Assembly: GCA_023374045.1 (NCBI GenBank)
Contig: CM041779.1
Coordinates: 270,540,062-270,604,061, forward strand
DNA from: Limonium bicolor
Lineage: Eukaryota; Streptophyta; Magnoliopsida; Caryophyllales; Plumbaginaceae
DNA length: 64,000 nt
Reading direction: 5' to 3'
Shown: positions 10,741 to 23,272 of the stretch, piece after piece
Layout of the letters: each line of letters starts with the position of its first letter
Numbering within the stretch: the stretch's first letter is position 1
Notes under the pieces: model-generated
The model's database searches: none
The model's input: only the letters and a program-made list of their open reading frames with translations
Told to the model about the DNA's origin: nothing
Made by a program: the position numbers and the translations under genes

Positions 10741-12132
10741 GGCGCAGAGAACGAGGAACGGTCGTCTTTCATAAAATGCCAATTTTTGAAAGAAAATGGA
10801 TTTAAAGATGGAGGTGGTGGAAGGGATTTCATCTGACCAGAGAAAGAGCCGTTCGAATTAAAGCAAGCTAACACACTTTATTTTCCTTTTTTTAAAAAAA
10901 ATCCTTTCACTGATACGGAGATTGTTTTTATGGTAGTTTTAATTGTGAAGTTACCTCTCGGGCATGGCAGCTTGGAAGTGAAAATTTCTAGGAAAGGGTA
11001 TCATACTTTCATTTTCCATTCCTTCCTTTTTTTTTTAAAGGAAATTTTCCGTCCTTTCATGTTCAGTTTTTTTATTTTATCATTTAGTCTACTTGTCTTT
11101 TTCCTGTTCTCGTCTCTTCTTGTTTTCCTGTCTTGTTTTAAAAAAGAACAGTATATAGTATGGTGAAAAGAGGTAAATTCTACTTTGGTAAAATGTAGGT
11201 TCCCTTTTGTAAAACTAATTATTAATAAGTGAATTTGACTGCAGTCAAGCAGCTTTTATTTTCTCTTTCTTTTTAGTAAGTGAGTACTGTGCAATTTAAA
11301 TTTCATAATATATTTTTGTGAGTTTAATTTAAAACCCTTTCAAAAAGAATGGTTTTGGAAAAGATATATGTACTATAAAGTATTAAAGTTGTCCTTAATA
11401 TATGCTTTAAAAAAAAAAAAAAGTTGTCCTTAAGATAAATGTGTCTTCAAGTATGTATCAATCTTTCTTTTCCACAACTGAATTTCCCGCGAACTTGTGC
11501 GCCACATAATCAATTGGTAAAAGTTTGTTATAAGTTGTGATTCCAAAACCAAACTTTATAAGAGAACAAGGAATATTACCGAAAATATACAATACTAGAA
11601 GGTGACAAATATTACTATATAATAAAGTAGGCTTTGACCTTTACCAATACTAATAATGGACTTTAAAGTTTCCTTTTTCCAATTAACTACTCTAATTTTC
11701 CTATTTCCTATTAACCACTCTAAAGTACTAGTAGTACTTTCAAAGGCTCCGCAATAAACTCATGCTATAACATATGATAAGGCATGGCCGTACATGTGGG
11801 TAGATGTTTAGTTAGCTCCTACGTTGTATAGAGTTCCCAACTCGGATTTGACCAAAAGTGTCCAGCCACATGACATGAAGACTTATAGTATCTTTTTTTT
11901 TCATTTCTTTTTTCATTTTTGCTTTGATTATATCGAGAATCTAGCTAAGCTAGGAGCCTTGGAGTCATTAGAGGCGCACTTTAGCTGATCTAGTTGATTA
12001 ATCACAGACACATAAAGACTTAAGACACACAAAGACTTTTTTTAGAAAGCAATGTGGTAGATAATTTCATGATCTATACGTTTATTGATCAATAAGTTCT
12101 TACAACGACAACTATGATAATTAGGGGCATTA
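10741..12132. other. AT-rich intergenic stretch
   Basis: No supported gene. It contains homopolymer runs, for example around 11410, and a 41-base segment at 12083-12123 that reappears at 12314-12355. Confidence 0.4.
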
Positions 12133-12279
12133 GGGCATCCACAATAACAAAAGTGGATTCCACCCACTAACAAGAGGGTGTTTAGTTAAGAACCCCTTTC
12201 ACATCTTCTCTCCTCCACCTCATCATTTTTTTTTTCTTTTTTAACACTATGGGTGGAATCCACACCATTGTGGATGCCC
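12133..12279. mobile_element. Tourist-like MITE (PIF/Harbinger type)
   Basis: A 147-base foldback with ends GGGCATCCACAAT and ATTGTGGATGCCC. The subterminal GTGGATTCCACCC is also mirrored as GGGTGGAATCCAC. It is flanked on both sides by TTA (12130-12132 and 12280-12282), the target duplication typical of PIF/Harbinger elements. It has no coding capacity. Confidence 0.85.
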
Positions 12280-12755
12280 TTAGAGAATCTTGTGTGATCC
12301 GTAGGGTAAAAGACAATGATCAATAAGTTTGTTACAACGACAACTATTGATAATGGCCATTAAAAAAAAAAAATTGAACATAAACAACATATTATATTAA
12401 ACACATAAATCTAGTACAAATTTCGGGATATCACTACACGAGATAGCTTCCCCACCCTCGTCCCTCTAGCTACATTTGCAAGCATATAGGCTCTGTTTGA
12501 TCTCCACGATGGAGTAGATTAATCTACTTTTGGATAAAGTCACTTCCAAATGTCACTATTTAATTGGTTACAGATTAACCAGATAATGGTTTGACATTCT
12601 CCTATTCGTTAACTACATAGGCATTAATATGAACGCTGGTTTTTGCTGCGTTTGCAACAAACTTCGAACGGAGCCATAGGCACTAATATTGACATACCTC
12701 AGAACATATCCACATTAACAAAAATTGAAATTTACCTTACGCTTCCTAGTCTTGA
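12280..12755. other. Intergenic stretch, no gene seen
   Basis: AT-rich. It includes the second copy (12314-12355) of a 41-base segment that also lies on the other side of the MITE. No coding signal was recognised. Confidence 0.35.
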
Positions 12756-13085
12756 TCAAAACATCCTCAATTTACCATTTAGTTCTCTGTCCCCAGTGAG
12801 AAACTTTACAACTTGCAAATAGTCAGACAGTAGTCTGATTTTTCTTAAACCCGTCCTTTTAGCAACATGAGTACCAAAATGTAAAGCTTTCGCAAGCATC
12901 GGTATGCGTGGGCCTTCAATGTTCTTCATTCCTACAGCTACCACTACTTGCTTGTTCTTACAAAGTACCCCAAGCCCTCTACCATCACTATTTACAGCAA
13001 CACTTGCATCCATAAAAGTGTATGTTACATCTTGTAAAGGCACGAGAGAGTCACCATCCAATGATACAACCAGTGTGTGGAACAT
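12756..13085 (-). pseudogene. RNase H-like (RVT_3-type) fragment
   Basis: A 109-residue frame resembling the RNase H-like domain found at the end of plant LINE polyproteins and in some small host genes: YTFMDASVAVNSDGRGLG, then LAKALHFGTHVAKRTGL, then LLSDYLQVVKFL. The first and last acidic residues are present (D in FMDAS, D in LSDY), but the usual Glu in the A-E-A-L block is Lys. It has no reverse transcriptase nearby. It is probably a dead LINE fragment, though a small host gene is possible. Confidence 0.6.
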
Positions 13086-13203
13086 GTGGTTTGATTCGCA
13101 AGCATAAAATTGTCAAATACTACTAAATGACTTGTTACCGATAGTCACATACCTGTCGTTGAGTGGTTTTTGAGGTCGAGACTCCCAACTTAATTGACAA
13201 AAA

Positions 13204-13512
13204 TCATGTCATGATCTTGGTGAATCTCTCCCTACTAAGTGGCTTTGTGAAAATGTTTGTAAATTGTTTTTTGGTTGAAATGCACTTTAAAAACACCAAA
13301 TCCTTTTCACAACAATCCTTTAAAAAATGATGTTTTATATCAATGTGTTTAGTTCGTGAATGATGCAGTGGATTTTTGGATATGAAAATTGCAATAGTAT
13401 TATCACACATAATTGGAAGTGCACCTGTTTTGACACCATAGTCGCCAGTTTACTGTTTAAGCCATCGAAGTTGAGCACGACAACTTGCTGCGGCTATGTA
13501 CTCTGACGCTAC
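13204..13512 (-). pseudogene. C4 RNase H C-terminal part
   Basis: The frame to the right gives ASEYIAAASCRAQLRWLKQ, and the second frame gives ISKNPLHHSRTKHIDIKHHF and IFTKPLSRERF, the standard end of copia RNase H. A shift near 13440 separates them. The sequence is cut at 13515 by D1 exactly after the codons for ...VVIST on the other side. Confidence 0.8.
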
Positions 13513-13515
13513 AGT

Positions 13516-14628
13516 CACTGGTGCGGACGGAGGCATAAAACGCGGTCGAAACCGCTCAAAAATGACGGTTTTGAACCGTCTTTTATACCCCCGTCGTTTT
13601 TTGTCAACTATCTTAAGCGACGGTTCGAAAACCATCTTTTAAGATGTCTTTAAGCGACAGTTTTGTTGAACCGTCTTTTAAAAGCTCCGGAACGTAAAAA
13701 AAATGAATATAGTCTAATGCGACTAGATTAATTTCTATTTTGTAGTGGTGTTGTCTGGATTCGAACTCACGACCGATGGTACCCACACACCCACAGACGC
13801 GTCCCCCAACCACTAGACTACAACATCAAACTCGTTCATTTTATGAATAAAACACATATGTAGCAATTATATATAACTTAATCTTTTAATTATTGGAATT
13901 TTAATTCCAATTTTTGTTCACTCCTATACAAATTATAATAAGTAGTAAGGCATCGTAATAGGTAAATAAGCATCGTATTATATACATACTAAAGATATTA
14001 TAAGATTACATATATGTACATATAGTTATAATGTTAATTATAAAAAGACTAATTTACTAAAGTAAAAAATTAATGCTAATTATAAAATATAAATTTTATT
14101 AAATTATATATATACATGTAATATCTCACTACCTATTTTGTGAAGTTTAACCAACATGTAAAGTAATTTAAATATTTATTACTCTATACTATTTTTCAGA
14201 CTTTGTTTATTTATGTGTTTAAACATATTTTAAAGGACGATTTATTAATTAACTGTGTCTTTTAACATATTTTAAAAGATAGTTTCCACCAAACCGCCGC
14301 TTATTAAGTTCATTCCACGCCCGTCTACCTGTTTTAAAAGACGATTTCCGATAAACCGTCACTTAAGGTCATTTCGCGCGCGCACCAAAGTATCTTAAAT
14401 GACGGTTCGCCTGAAACCGTCGTTTAAGTTCTATTTTAAACGATTTGCTTGAAACCGTCATTTAAGATACTTTGGCGCGCTGAAATCAAACATCGTAAAC
14501 GACGGTTTCAGGCGAACCGTCATTTAAGATGTCTTTAAGTTGCGCGCGCGTATCCAACAGGCTTAAAAGATGGTTTTCACTAGAACCATCATTTATAGAC
14601 CGTTTTTTTTATATTTTTTCCACTAGTA
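13516..14628. mobile_element. D1: non-autonomous CACTA element with AGT target duplication
   Basis: The left end is CACTGGTGCGGACGG. The right end reads TACTAGTGG on the opposite strand, one change from CACTAGTG. AGT is duplicated at 13513-13515 and 14629-14631, and joining the flanks restores the copia RNase H reading across the gap. Subterminal zones carry many copies of ACGGTT/AACCGT words in both orientations, as CACTA elements do, the densest at 14220-14590. There is no transposase frame. A tRNA-like segment lies inside. Confidence 0.85.
13747..13825 (-). ncRNA. tRNA-derived segment (pseudo-tRNA) inside D1
   Basis: On the minus strand an acceptor-like stem TGTTGT/ACAACA encloses an A-box-like TAGTCTAGTGGTT and a B-box-like GAGTTCGAATCC. 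The 5' part resembles tRNA-Asp. The T-arm stem pairs poorly and the anticodon arm is not convincing, so this is a degenerate tRNA relic or SINE head rather than a working tRNA gene. Confidence 0.45.
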
Positions 14629-14825
14629 AGTTGAGATGACAACACTTTGTTGTTTCTTTGACCTCAAGCTATAAGACATGAGCCTACAAAGAAGGTAGTC
14701 CTTGAGGTGTTTTTCTGTTTGTTATGGACCCGCCATAATCTACATCTGAGTAACATACTATATCATAGTTAATAAGCCAAGGTCAGAGGATCCTTTGAGA
14801 TATCTAAGGATCCTTTTGACAATTG

Positions 14826-15253
14826 TTAGGTGACTTTCTCTAGGATCAGCTTGAAACCTAGCACACAAGCAAACACACACATTATGTCAGGTCTACTTGT
14901 TGTTAAATATAAAAGAGATCCAATCATTTCTCTATAAGACTTTTGGTCAAGCTGTTTATCATCAGTCACAATACCTATCTTTGTACCAACCGTCATTGGT
15001 GTGTCAAATGGTTTGGAGGATTCCATTCCAAATATCTTGAGTAATTCTTTCACGTACTTCAGTTGAGCGATAGTGATACCTTCAGTATTTTGTTTGATTT
15101 GAAGTCCTATGAAGAACTTCAACTCTCCAAGATCACTCATCTCGAATTCTTTCTTCATCAGCTTCTCAAAGCTTTTGTAGTACTTCTCATTTGATGCTAC
15201 AAAGATAATGTTGTCAACATAGACCTGCACTATTAGAAAATCTGCATCGTGAT
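14826..15253 (-). pseudogene. C4 reverse transcriptase C-terminal part
   Basis: The segment shows FLIVQVYVDNIIF, where the catalytic copia motif YVDD has become YVDN, then SDLGELKFFIGLQI and IGSLLYLTTSRPDI. It ends in a shifted frame after 14826. The changed second Asp and the frame breaks make it inactive. Confidence 0.85.
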
Positions 15254-15262
15254 TTTACACAA

Positions 15263-17580
15263 TGTAACACCCCAATTATAAACTTCATACTTAATGACTA
15301 ATTGAAGCGGTAATACAACACAACACTTAACTTAATCTTTGGGTGTTACACGTTGTTAGCCACCCACGTGGCTAACAAGGCTATTACTTACACAACGTAC
15401 TGGTCTGATGGACCAGATTCCCGAGTATTTATACATTACAATCCATTCCTTTTTTAAACCGAGTCAAACACATTACATTCCAAACTGTACCGAGTATAAT
15501 ACATTCTATTGCCGATATCAATATTCGGTCTTACACCACTTACAAATACATAAGCAAATTTAAAATATCTACCCATGCCAAGCTGCTATCCCCATCCTAC
15601 TCTCGAACGGCTACCAACTCCAACGTAACTGAAATGTAATGGGTGGCCCCAAAGGGGCTCAGCACCTTTGCTGGCATGGTAATCGTGCAACCCGCATAGT
15701 ACCGGACCACGCACAACTAATTGTCGTTTGAGCATGCGGTTGATTATATTTAAATCATGCATGAAGAACTATAAACACACAATACAATCAACAGGTAATC
15801 AACACTGAAATACATTCATCAAGTATAACACATTAACGTTTAAAGAATCACATTATTTGGTCTTTAGACCATGAGGGCTTTTACTTCAAAAGCTTCATTC
15901 TTATTGGTTAACACTTATCCATTTTGTTCGGGCTACAACCCTCTACTTCTCATACATAAACTTGGTATTGTTTTCAATAATCACATACACGTACATCTCA
16001 ACATTCGTCACATAACAATACACATACAACTTAACTCCGGAATGGGTCTCGTGAGGGACCGTACCGGGGTAAGAGTTTAGTAAACTTTTATAGAGCCTAG
16101 AGGATGATTGGTCCTCACGTCAAGCTCGATACATAACACATCGTTGTTCTGTTTATCGAATGAATAACTTACACAAGGTGTGTCGGATCTAGAGGACCCA
16201 AGCACACCGTACACAAATCCCCCTAATCCCGAGCATAAGCCAAGGCAGGAGAGCCAGCTATAGGCTCGTGGGAGATTGAATTCCAAGAAGGAAAACAACC
16301 ATACACAGGAGAGAGTTGAAACTAATATAGATATCAACTTTCATACATACGCGCGCGACCGGAACTACTGGATTCCTCACCCCCCCTCCCGCCCAAGTTA
16401 TACATTGGTTGGAAGCTCCCTCCATGGGCTTATCACATCATATCACATTACATTATGGTTATCCAGTTCCAGTTACACACTGAAGGGAGGTACACACATT
16501 TACACACAACAACAATACGCAATTAACACATGAATAGCCGTAGTTAGAACGTTCCCGTAGGTTGGGACGTTAAATCCGAATACTGGTCTCTTATGTGATC
16601 CTACAGTCGGTTAGCTACGGGTTAGCACATACTCGAGGTTAAACGGTATTGGGGACAAACGTGGCACATAAATGAATTACTTTAAACTCATTACATGCTT
16701 AGTCTTATAAAGTCATAAACATCCAGAAAAACAAGTTGGCATACAAGCCGGTGTAACCGGGTAGAACATAGACTGCAAGAAAACCATACTTGTCACCGAG
16801 GATTTACTCTAACGCGTCATCTCACGCTCCTCAGGTAATTCCCGAACAACTGGTATTATTTCAAATGTTTCTATTAACATCAAGATCTTACGGTATGTAA
16901 ACTACTATTACTCCCGTACTTAACCCCGTTGTCCCGTTGTCTTATTTTTACTCATATGGTTTTAAGTTTCAACTTCCACATTCATTCTAACACTTGTTTA
17001 TACCCCTAATGACCTTTACATGTCATTAAACAAGTCTTAATTATCATCTAAAACCATCACCAATCAATTCCCCATCATTAGGTTGCTTAAAAACACATTC
17101 TAGGGCAATTTTAGACTGGTGCGGGTTTGTGTCCGGGGTTACAAACCCAGACCAATCCTGGAATTCACATTCTGCCATGTTTTTACACTGGTCCGTGTTT
17201 TGTCCGGGGTTACAGACCCGGACCAACCCCTGGGACAAGTTTCTGGCTAATTTTTGAGGTGGTCCGGGTTTGTGTACCTATTTACAAACCCGGACCAAGT
17301 CTGGAACTGTAAAATTTGACAGTTTTTGAACTCTAATCCCACATTAATTTTCACTCAATCTTTTCCTAATAATTCCACATGTTTCCAACCATGTTATAAC
17401 ACCTTAAACATGCTCTAAACCTCCTTAAATCATTGATCAAACTTTTACCCAACTATTGCTTAATTCTATAATTTTGCACTCTCATTTCTCATTCTCTGCA
17501 CACCATGCACATCAATGAACTCTCAAACCATTCCCATGACAGCTTTCAACCTTCTCCTAACCATTTGACCATACCACATT
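15263..17580 (-). repeat. G1 3' LTR, left part
   Basis: Alignable by eye with the beginnings of the G3 LTRs: TGTAACACCCCAA, the inverted GTTAGCCACCCACGTGGCTAAC at 15356-15377, CCCACTCTCGAACGG-like text, then a hairpin trio at 17117-17296. It is cut at 17580 by C2, with ACATT duplicated. Confidence 0.85.
17117..17296. repeat. G1 LTR hairpin cluster
   Basis: Three palindromes built on GGTCCGGGTTTG/CAAACCCGGACC, at 17117-17154, 17189-17225 and 17261-17296. The third is nearly perfect; the first has two unpaired changes. Confidence 0.85.
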
Positions 17581-18757
17581 TGTTGGAGTATGAAGGTGTT
17601 GCTGAGATAGTCAACCAGATCAAACGAGTCAATCACACTTCTCAAAACAAGACAGAGTCAGTCAACCTCGAAAGAGCGAGAGAGTCCATCCGTGTGAATT
17701 CATCAATCAGTTACAAAAGTCAAGGAACAATGTTCACTAAACCATAACCGTCATTAACTATCATCTTCGGCCGAAATTCATGCAAAAAGTGAGCAAAATC
17801 CAAAGCCTTGACTTTCTGAAAATTCGAGAGAGTCTGTCGCGCAGTTGCAAAAATTAAGGAGCAAGTACAGCAACTACATTAACTTACAACGGTCATCAAC
17901 ATTCAGACTTGGACCAAAATTCTCTCAACGTGGCACTAATATGAAGACTTGGCTCCAGCTTCTAAAATTTGGCTCCAGCTTCCGAAATTCAAGGAAAGAG
18001 TCATTGGTTCCTGAAATTTCGGAACTGACAGAGTCAGTCTGCTACATCAGACGTGAAAGTCATAATTGAACGTTGCCAAGTCGTCCAATAGATTGGTAAT
18101 TGTCTGAAAATTAAGGGCCAAGGCTTAGCAACGTTCATAAAGAAGTTAGGACCGGATTTTAAGCAACTACAAGTAACTACAACGTTCAGATGGCAGAAAT
18201 TTCGGAAGCAGACTCCCTCAACGGCTCCACTATATAAGAGAGTTGTCATTTCGTTTCTTATAGCAGCTTTCCAGAGAGAATTATTCAGAGCATTTGTTTA
18301 GAGAAAGCTTTGCCTATTTTAGAGAGAGAGAGAGAAAAAGAGAAAGAGAAGAAGAGAAGTACTAGATTCGTTTGTGCATATCGATAGAGTCTTTCTAGGT
18401 AGGACCTAGTTTTCACTACACTTATCATTGAGCTGATCAGAGATTGTATTGGGTGAGTGAGTGAAAACCACGAAGTAGATCTCATCTACTGAGTGGGCAT
18501 TATAAGTTGTTTTGTTTTGACCAGGAAATAAAATAACTTATATTGTGTATCCTGCTGAGTTTGACAGAGTCATTGTACCTTTCGGGTGTTAATCCTTTTA
18601 GCTCCTCTAAATCTCTCTTACTTTACTACCTTGAGCAACTGCTTCACGCACTTAGTTCGACTAAGTGTTTCTACGTCTCAAGTGTAAGTTCGATTGAGTC
18701 AAACCATCTCACAGACTCACACCTTGAGTTGGTTTGAGTCAGCCACCCGATCCTACA
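17581..18757 (+). repeat. C2 5' LTR
   Basis: 1177 bases, TGTTGGAGTATGAAGG to GATCCTACA. Nearly the same sequence recurs at 56232-57383, with scattered substitutions and a few small indels including one short tandem duplication near 17945. A TATATAAGAG box is at about 18231-18240, followed by an AGAGAGAG run. Confidence 0.93.
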
Positions 18758-18759
18758 TG

Positions 18760-18772
18760 TGGTATTAGAGTC
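18760..18772 (+). other. C2 primer-binding site
   Basis: TGGTATTAGAGTC, two bases after the LTR end, is a slightly changed form of the initiator tRNA-Met site TGGTATCAGAGC kept in C3. Confidence 0.8.
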
Positions 18773-18802
18773 TTGCTTAGGCTGACAGTCAATCAACGAG
18801 CA

Positions 18803-19088
18803 ATGGCAGCTGTCGGTTGGGGTGATTCAGACTCCGACAATCCAGACACAGAGTCCAGCGGCTTGGTATGTCTCATGGCACATGATACGACGGAGTCCGT
18901 GATCCCCGACAATGAGGTAACTCGTTCCCATCTTGAAACAGACCTTTATCGTATAACTCCTATGGGTTTTATGACTTTAATTGCTAAAATGGCTTCTGAA
19001 ACTAACTCTCTTAAAGCTGATCTTAACAAAAAAATCTCCAAGTTAAGTAAGGAACTTGAGATCTCAAAAATTCTTTTGTATGCTTTAA
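18803..19088 (+). pseudogene. C2 Gag, first visible part
   Basis: Begins at ATGGCAGCTGTC with MAAVGWGDSDSDNPD and ESSGLVCLMAHD, residues that lie after the zinc knuckle in C3. The whole capsid part and knuckle are missing because of a deletion at ATGGCAG. A coiled coil (LKADLNKKISKLSKELE) follows and is cut at 19088 by G2; the same reading resumes at 29484. Confidence 0.85.
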
Positions 19089-19464
19089 TGTAACACCCCA
19101 ACTGTTAATCTCGTCATTGCCTCTTAAACTGTCACAATTCACCATTAAACTTGCAGGGAACTCTAAATACAACAGAGGGTGATACAACGCCGTTAGCCCT
19201 CGTGGCTAACCAGGCTAACTCACATACGTAACGGCTGATGGACTGGAACAACCGAATACACAATACAAACGCTTTACTCAAATCATTTCTTACTAAACCG
19301 AGTCTACATTATATGGATGCCGATAACATATTCGGTCTTACACCTCGTTCAATACATAAGTAATTACAATCTAAATACCCATGCTATCACCGACCCCGTC
19401 CTACTCTCGTACGGTTTCGTCTTCGGTGTACCTGCGAATAGAAACGTTGCCCCTAGGGGCTCAG

Positions 19465-21229
19465 TGTTGGAGAAATATGTGACTACTTCTACCACATAGG
19501 CAGTGTACCTAATCGTTTTGCGGGATAGTGGATTCGTGGGGTTATCGTACTCTTGGGGACCTCACTGTGGATAACTGACAGTGGATTAAATTTACTGAGA
19601 CTTCTAATAAATAGATTTTATCATTTTTAAGGAGAAGAAATAATCGAAAACCTAACCTGAACAAGAACAAAATAATAAAAACAATATTTTTGTCTTTTTG
19701 TTTTTGAGAAAGCACCCCGGGCTGTTCTGCTCACCTATTTTATCAATTATATTAATATAAACTTTACCACTTAAGTAATAAACTCAGAAACTATAAATAA
19801 TTCGTTGACGACTAAATCTAACGAACCCTAACCAGTTGCTAGAACTAGCAGCAGACTAATGCTCTAATCCGGACACAACCAATCGCATAAAGAGCAGCTT
19901 CTATTTGAGACTAATTAACCTATAGGCCGGATCAGGCTTCTAGCTGTTAATCAGGTTTATCTTCCCACGTCTTGTTATCTATCTCAGCTCTCGCATGTTG
20001 ATTAGAAAACTACAAATATTGCTTTAATAATTGATCAGAGAATTAAAGCAGATGAAGAGCTGGAATTAAACTACTACTTTAGATAAAATCATAGTGGAAA
20101 GCTTAACATAACATAATTATATAAAAAAGGCTCGCATCCCAAACCTGGGAGGGCTTAAGTTTATTAATTAAACATAACTATATATAAACAATGTTTTAAC
20201 AAAATAAGAGAAAGGGTAGAGAAAACTCCAGCTAGCAAGTTGACTCTGAATCCTAGCTCCGCCTCTGTATCCACGTCGTCCGTAATAATAATGGCAGAGA
20301 TGTGGTGTGGTGGAAAAAAATTAAAAAATGGAGAAAACGGGGAGAATAGATATGGTCGTGGTTGTACGTGGTGAGCGAGCGTGGTAGTGGAGAGGCACGA
20401 GACCTCTGCGTGATGGATGACGGTGAGCTTTGGATTTAAGAAGGGATAATTAATACTGAAGATGAGCGTTGGCTTTTATAGGCAGAAGAAATGAGAAACA
20501 GACAACGGAGTAGTCGGGTCAGGGACGGTGCAGTAGGTGAGTAGATGGCATTGGAGTTGAAGAGCAGATCCGCGAAGATTTGCAGTCAGAGAATTGATTG
20601 CAGACAGAGATTTCATTTATGATCCGCAGCAGGAATTGATTGCAGAGCCGGCGTCACGCGTGCACAAATTAAGGTGGGCGCCGTCTGTAATCAATGAAGT
20701 AGCAGTTCGAGTGCGGCGCCGCCGAAGGAGAAAGGAAGAAGAAAATTCGCGTCGAATGTCCGCTCCAAAGGAGGCGGTCGTCTCTGTTTCTCTCTTGTCC
20801 GCTCCAAAGGAGGCGGACGCGCTTCCCTTCTCCGCTCCAAGTCAGGCGGACTCCACTCATCTGTCTGCGCCTCTCTTGTCCGCGCCTAAGGAGGCGGTTG
20901 CAGCCTTTCTCTCTTGTCCGCGCGAAAGGAGGCGGATGCCTCTGCCTGTCCTTGTGCGCCTCTCCTCATGAGTTGTGGACTGCAATCTTCAACCGGCTCC
21001 AGATTCTTCGTTATAAGTCCGTTTTACTCGCCGTTTGTTGCGTTAGAAAGCTCATGAGATCATCTATCCATTAATATGGCTTTTTCCTACATTTAACACA
21101 TAAAATATATCAATTCATATCAAAACATAAATCTAGGAAAATCATATGATAAGTGAGAAATACGACACAAATTGCTATGAAAATAGGAAGAATTAAAGCC
21201 CTAAAAGTAGATGTATTTCTCGCTTATCA
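19465..21229 (-). repeat. T1 3' LTR
   Basis: 1765 bases; on the minus strand it starts TGATAAGCGAGAAATAC and ends ATTTCTCCAACA. A TATA box (CCTATAAAAGCC on the minus strand) is at about 20474-20481. The five-hairpin cluster at 20758-20937 lies upstream of it in the transcription sense. Confidence 0.92.
20758..20937. repeat. T1 LTR hairpin cluster
   Basis: Five short foldbacks of the form GTCCGCTCC-AAA-GGAGGCGGAC (20759, 20798, 20831, 20879, 20917), each with minor changes. It is repeated in the other LTR at 25168-25350. Confidence 0.85.
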
Positions 21230-23272
21230 AACTTCCTCACACTTAGCTTTTGCTTGTCCTCAAGCAAATAGAGAATAAATATATCTCTAAGGCCGTAGTA
21301 TCAAACCTCAGGATTAAACAGATGCAAAACAGAGCAAGCAAAGTGACAATCAAAAGATAGTTCTACTCCTGGTTGTAGGTTTTCACAAACAGTGAAAAAG
21401 AATTTTTTTTTTTTTTATAAAAGCATGGATAAGTTAGACTACAAAATCTGAATGTAGATTAACTTGGGATCTTCCACCATTTCTTTCCTTTAACCTTTGG
21501 ATGACAAGGGGTGTGAAGTAACGCCTTATTCCGCGATACCTTTCAACACCACATACTCATGATCAAAAACAAAAATTAAACTGCAATTAACTCTTTTCGT
21601 ATGCAAAAACATTCTTCTTCAAGAAATATATACAACACAATTGAATAATCGTGAATTGCAGAGTTTTTTCGTAACCCAGACTTTTCTCTCTATCCTTGTA
21701 ACGGTGTTGGGCCAACTATCCCAGATCACGAGACCTTAGGTAGATAGGTGTTAAGGCACCCCTAGGACTTAATAACCGGATAGACGAGGCCTGCTTTTGT
21801 TAGGAAAATTTTTGATCAGCGGAGTACCTTGCCTTATCCTTTCATTCCAAACTTTCATATCATTTCCAAAATCCCAAGATAAACTAATTCAGTTTCCCCA
21901 ATCAACTTAATCCACCAAATTTTGGGAAAACAGATTCATTTGAATAAAACTATATACAAACAACCTAAAGCAGAAAGATTCTTGAGGTGGTCACCTGGCT
22001 TCACTTCAAAATTTATGCAAAAATTTTCACCCAAGAATTCAACATTTATAAGCACTCAGAGCATGATTCCCTCAATGCAAGAAGACAATTAAAAACATGT
22101 GTGGCATTAAGTGCAACTGGCATATTTTCAGGGAAAGGTCTAAACTTCCTCACACTTAAGAGGAGCAATGTCCTCATTGTTCATAAAATAATCAAGAAAA
22201 GACCTTTCAAAATATGCCAGACTCATGAAGAATTTCATTCAGGACAATCATGGACTGATATAATAATAATCATTAAGCGTGATAGACTGGACACAAACAT
22301 TTAAAATAAAGAAACTGAGACTCCCCTGATTTTGTAGATTGAGGAAGGTGTCCTTCCTCACACTTAAGTGCGAACAATGGGGGTAGTAGCGTTCCTCACA
22401 CTTGCGTTCAAGCAAGTGTCCAGCCTTGGAGTTCTTCAGATACCATGATAAGAATTTCACCTGCACATACTACCCAAAAATAAACGCTAAAAAGCGTTGC
22501 ATGAAAGCATAGACACCATTTCCACTTCTTTTTGTTAAAAAAATTAAATTAAAATAAAATCATAAATAAAATAAAACCATACGCTCCCCTATTAATTGAA
22601 AATTTTTGTTTAATTTTTTTTTGTTAAATCATAGGATAATAATAATAAATATAAAACAAAAATAGGATAATAAGGAAAATAAAATATAAAATAAAGATAA
22701 TAAGATAATAAAACTTAACCACTGGGTTGCCTCCCAGTAAGCTGCCCGTAGTTTTAGTCTTTGGCTAGACTCCTGCTTCGTTATCCTGGATTAAAAATAA
22801 AAGTAGACAACACCTTCGCCAGGAAAACGAAGTTAGTAATAATAAAAGCAAACCACCTGGATCAAAACAAAACGTTACTTCGGTAAATAAAATAGGAAAA
22901 TGAATACTCCACAAAACCTGGTGTTTGAGGAGGTACTGCCGGTAACGTAGTTGTAACAGGAGACCAGGTGGTGATGACTTTTCTTCCTCAAATTGGAGGA
23001 TGTAAACATCATCCTCTTGCTGTTGAGGCTTATGGAGGCAGGATGGAAGTTGATGAGAGACCGGTGGTAGTGGTGTTCCTTCCTCAGATTCGAGGATGTA
23101 ATTTCCTCTTCCGGTTGGTGAGGCTTAACAGGATAGCGCTCTTCCAGTTGGTTGACCGGCTCAGACAACTTATCATATTTTAATTGCTCCTCTTGTTGGG
23201 GATGGGATGGGAGAAATGTAACTCTCAGACATCTGCTCCAACTCGGCGTCGAGAAAAATGTCTGAGAAGTTC

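Larger units (their letters stand above)
13195..15262 (-). mobile_element. C4: Ty1/copia fragment, interrupted by D1 and by G1
   Basis: Minus-strand copia pol remnants: the reverse transcriptase C-terminus (15253-14826), the linker and start of RNase H (about 14750-14632), then, beyond the inserted CACTA element D1, the end of RNase H (13515-13204). At 15262 the reverse transcriptase is cut off by the LTR start of G1 while the homology (NHDADFLIVQVYVDN) is still running. The 5' part of C4 should therefore lie beyond G1, outside the window. No LTR of C4 is visible. Confidence 0.8.

Noticed and set aside
20758..20937. CRISPR-like array
   Set aside because: The spaced repeats are imperfect foldbacks in a plant LTR, have irregular spacing, and occur in both LTRs.
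20594..20971. Arg-rich 125-residue plus-strand frame and its twin at 25006-25380
   Set aside because: They lie inside the T1 LTR hairpin cluster, are antisense to element transcription, and owe their open frame to the repeat units.
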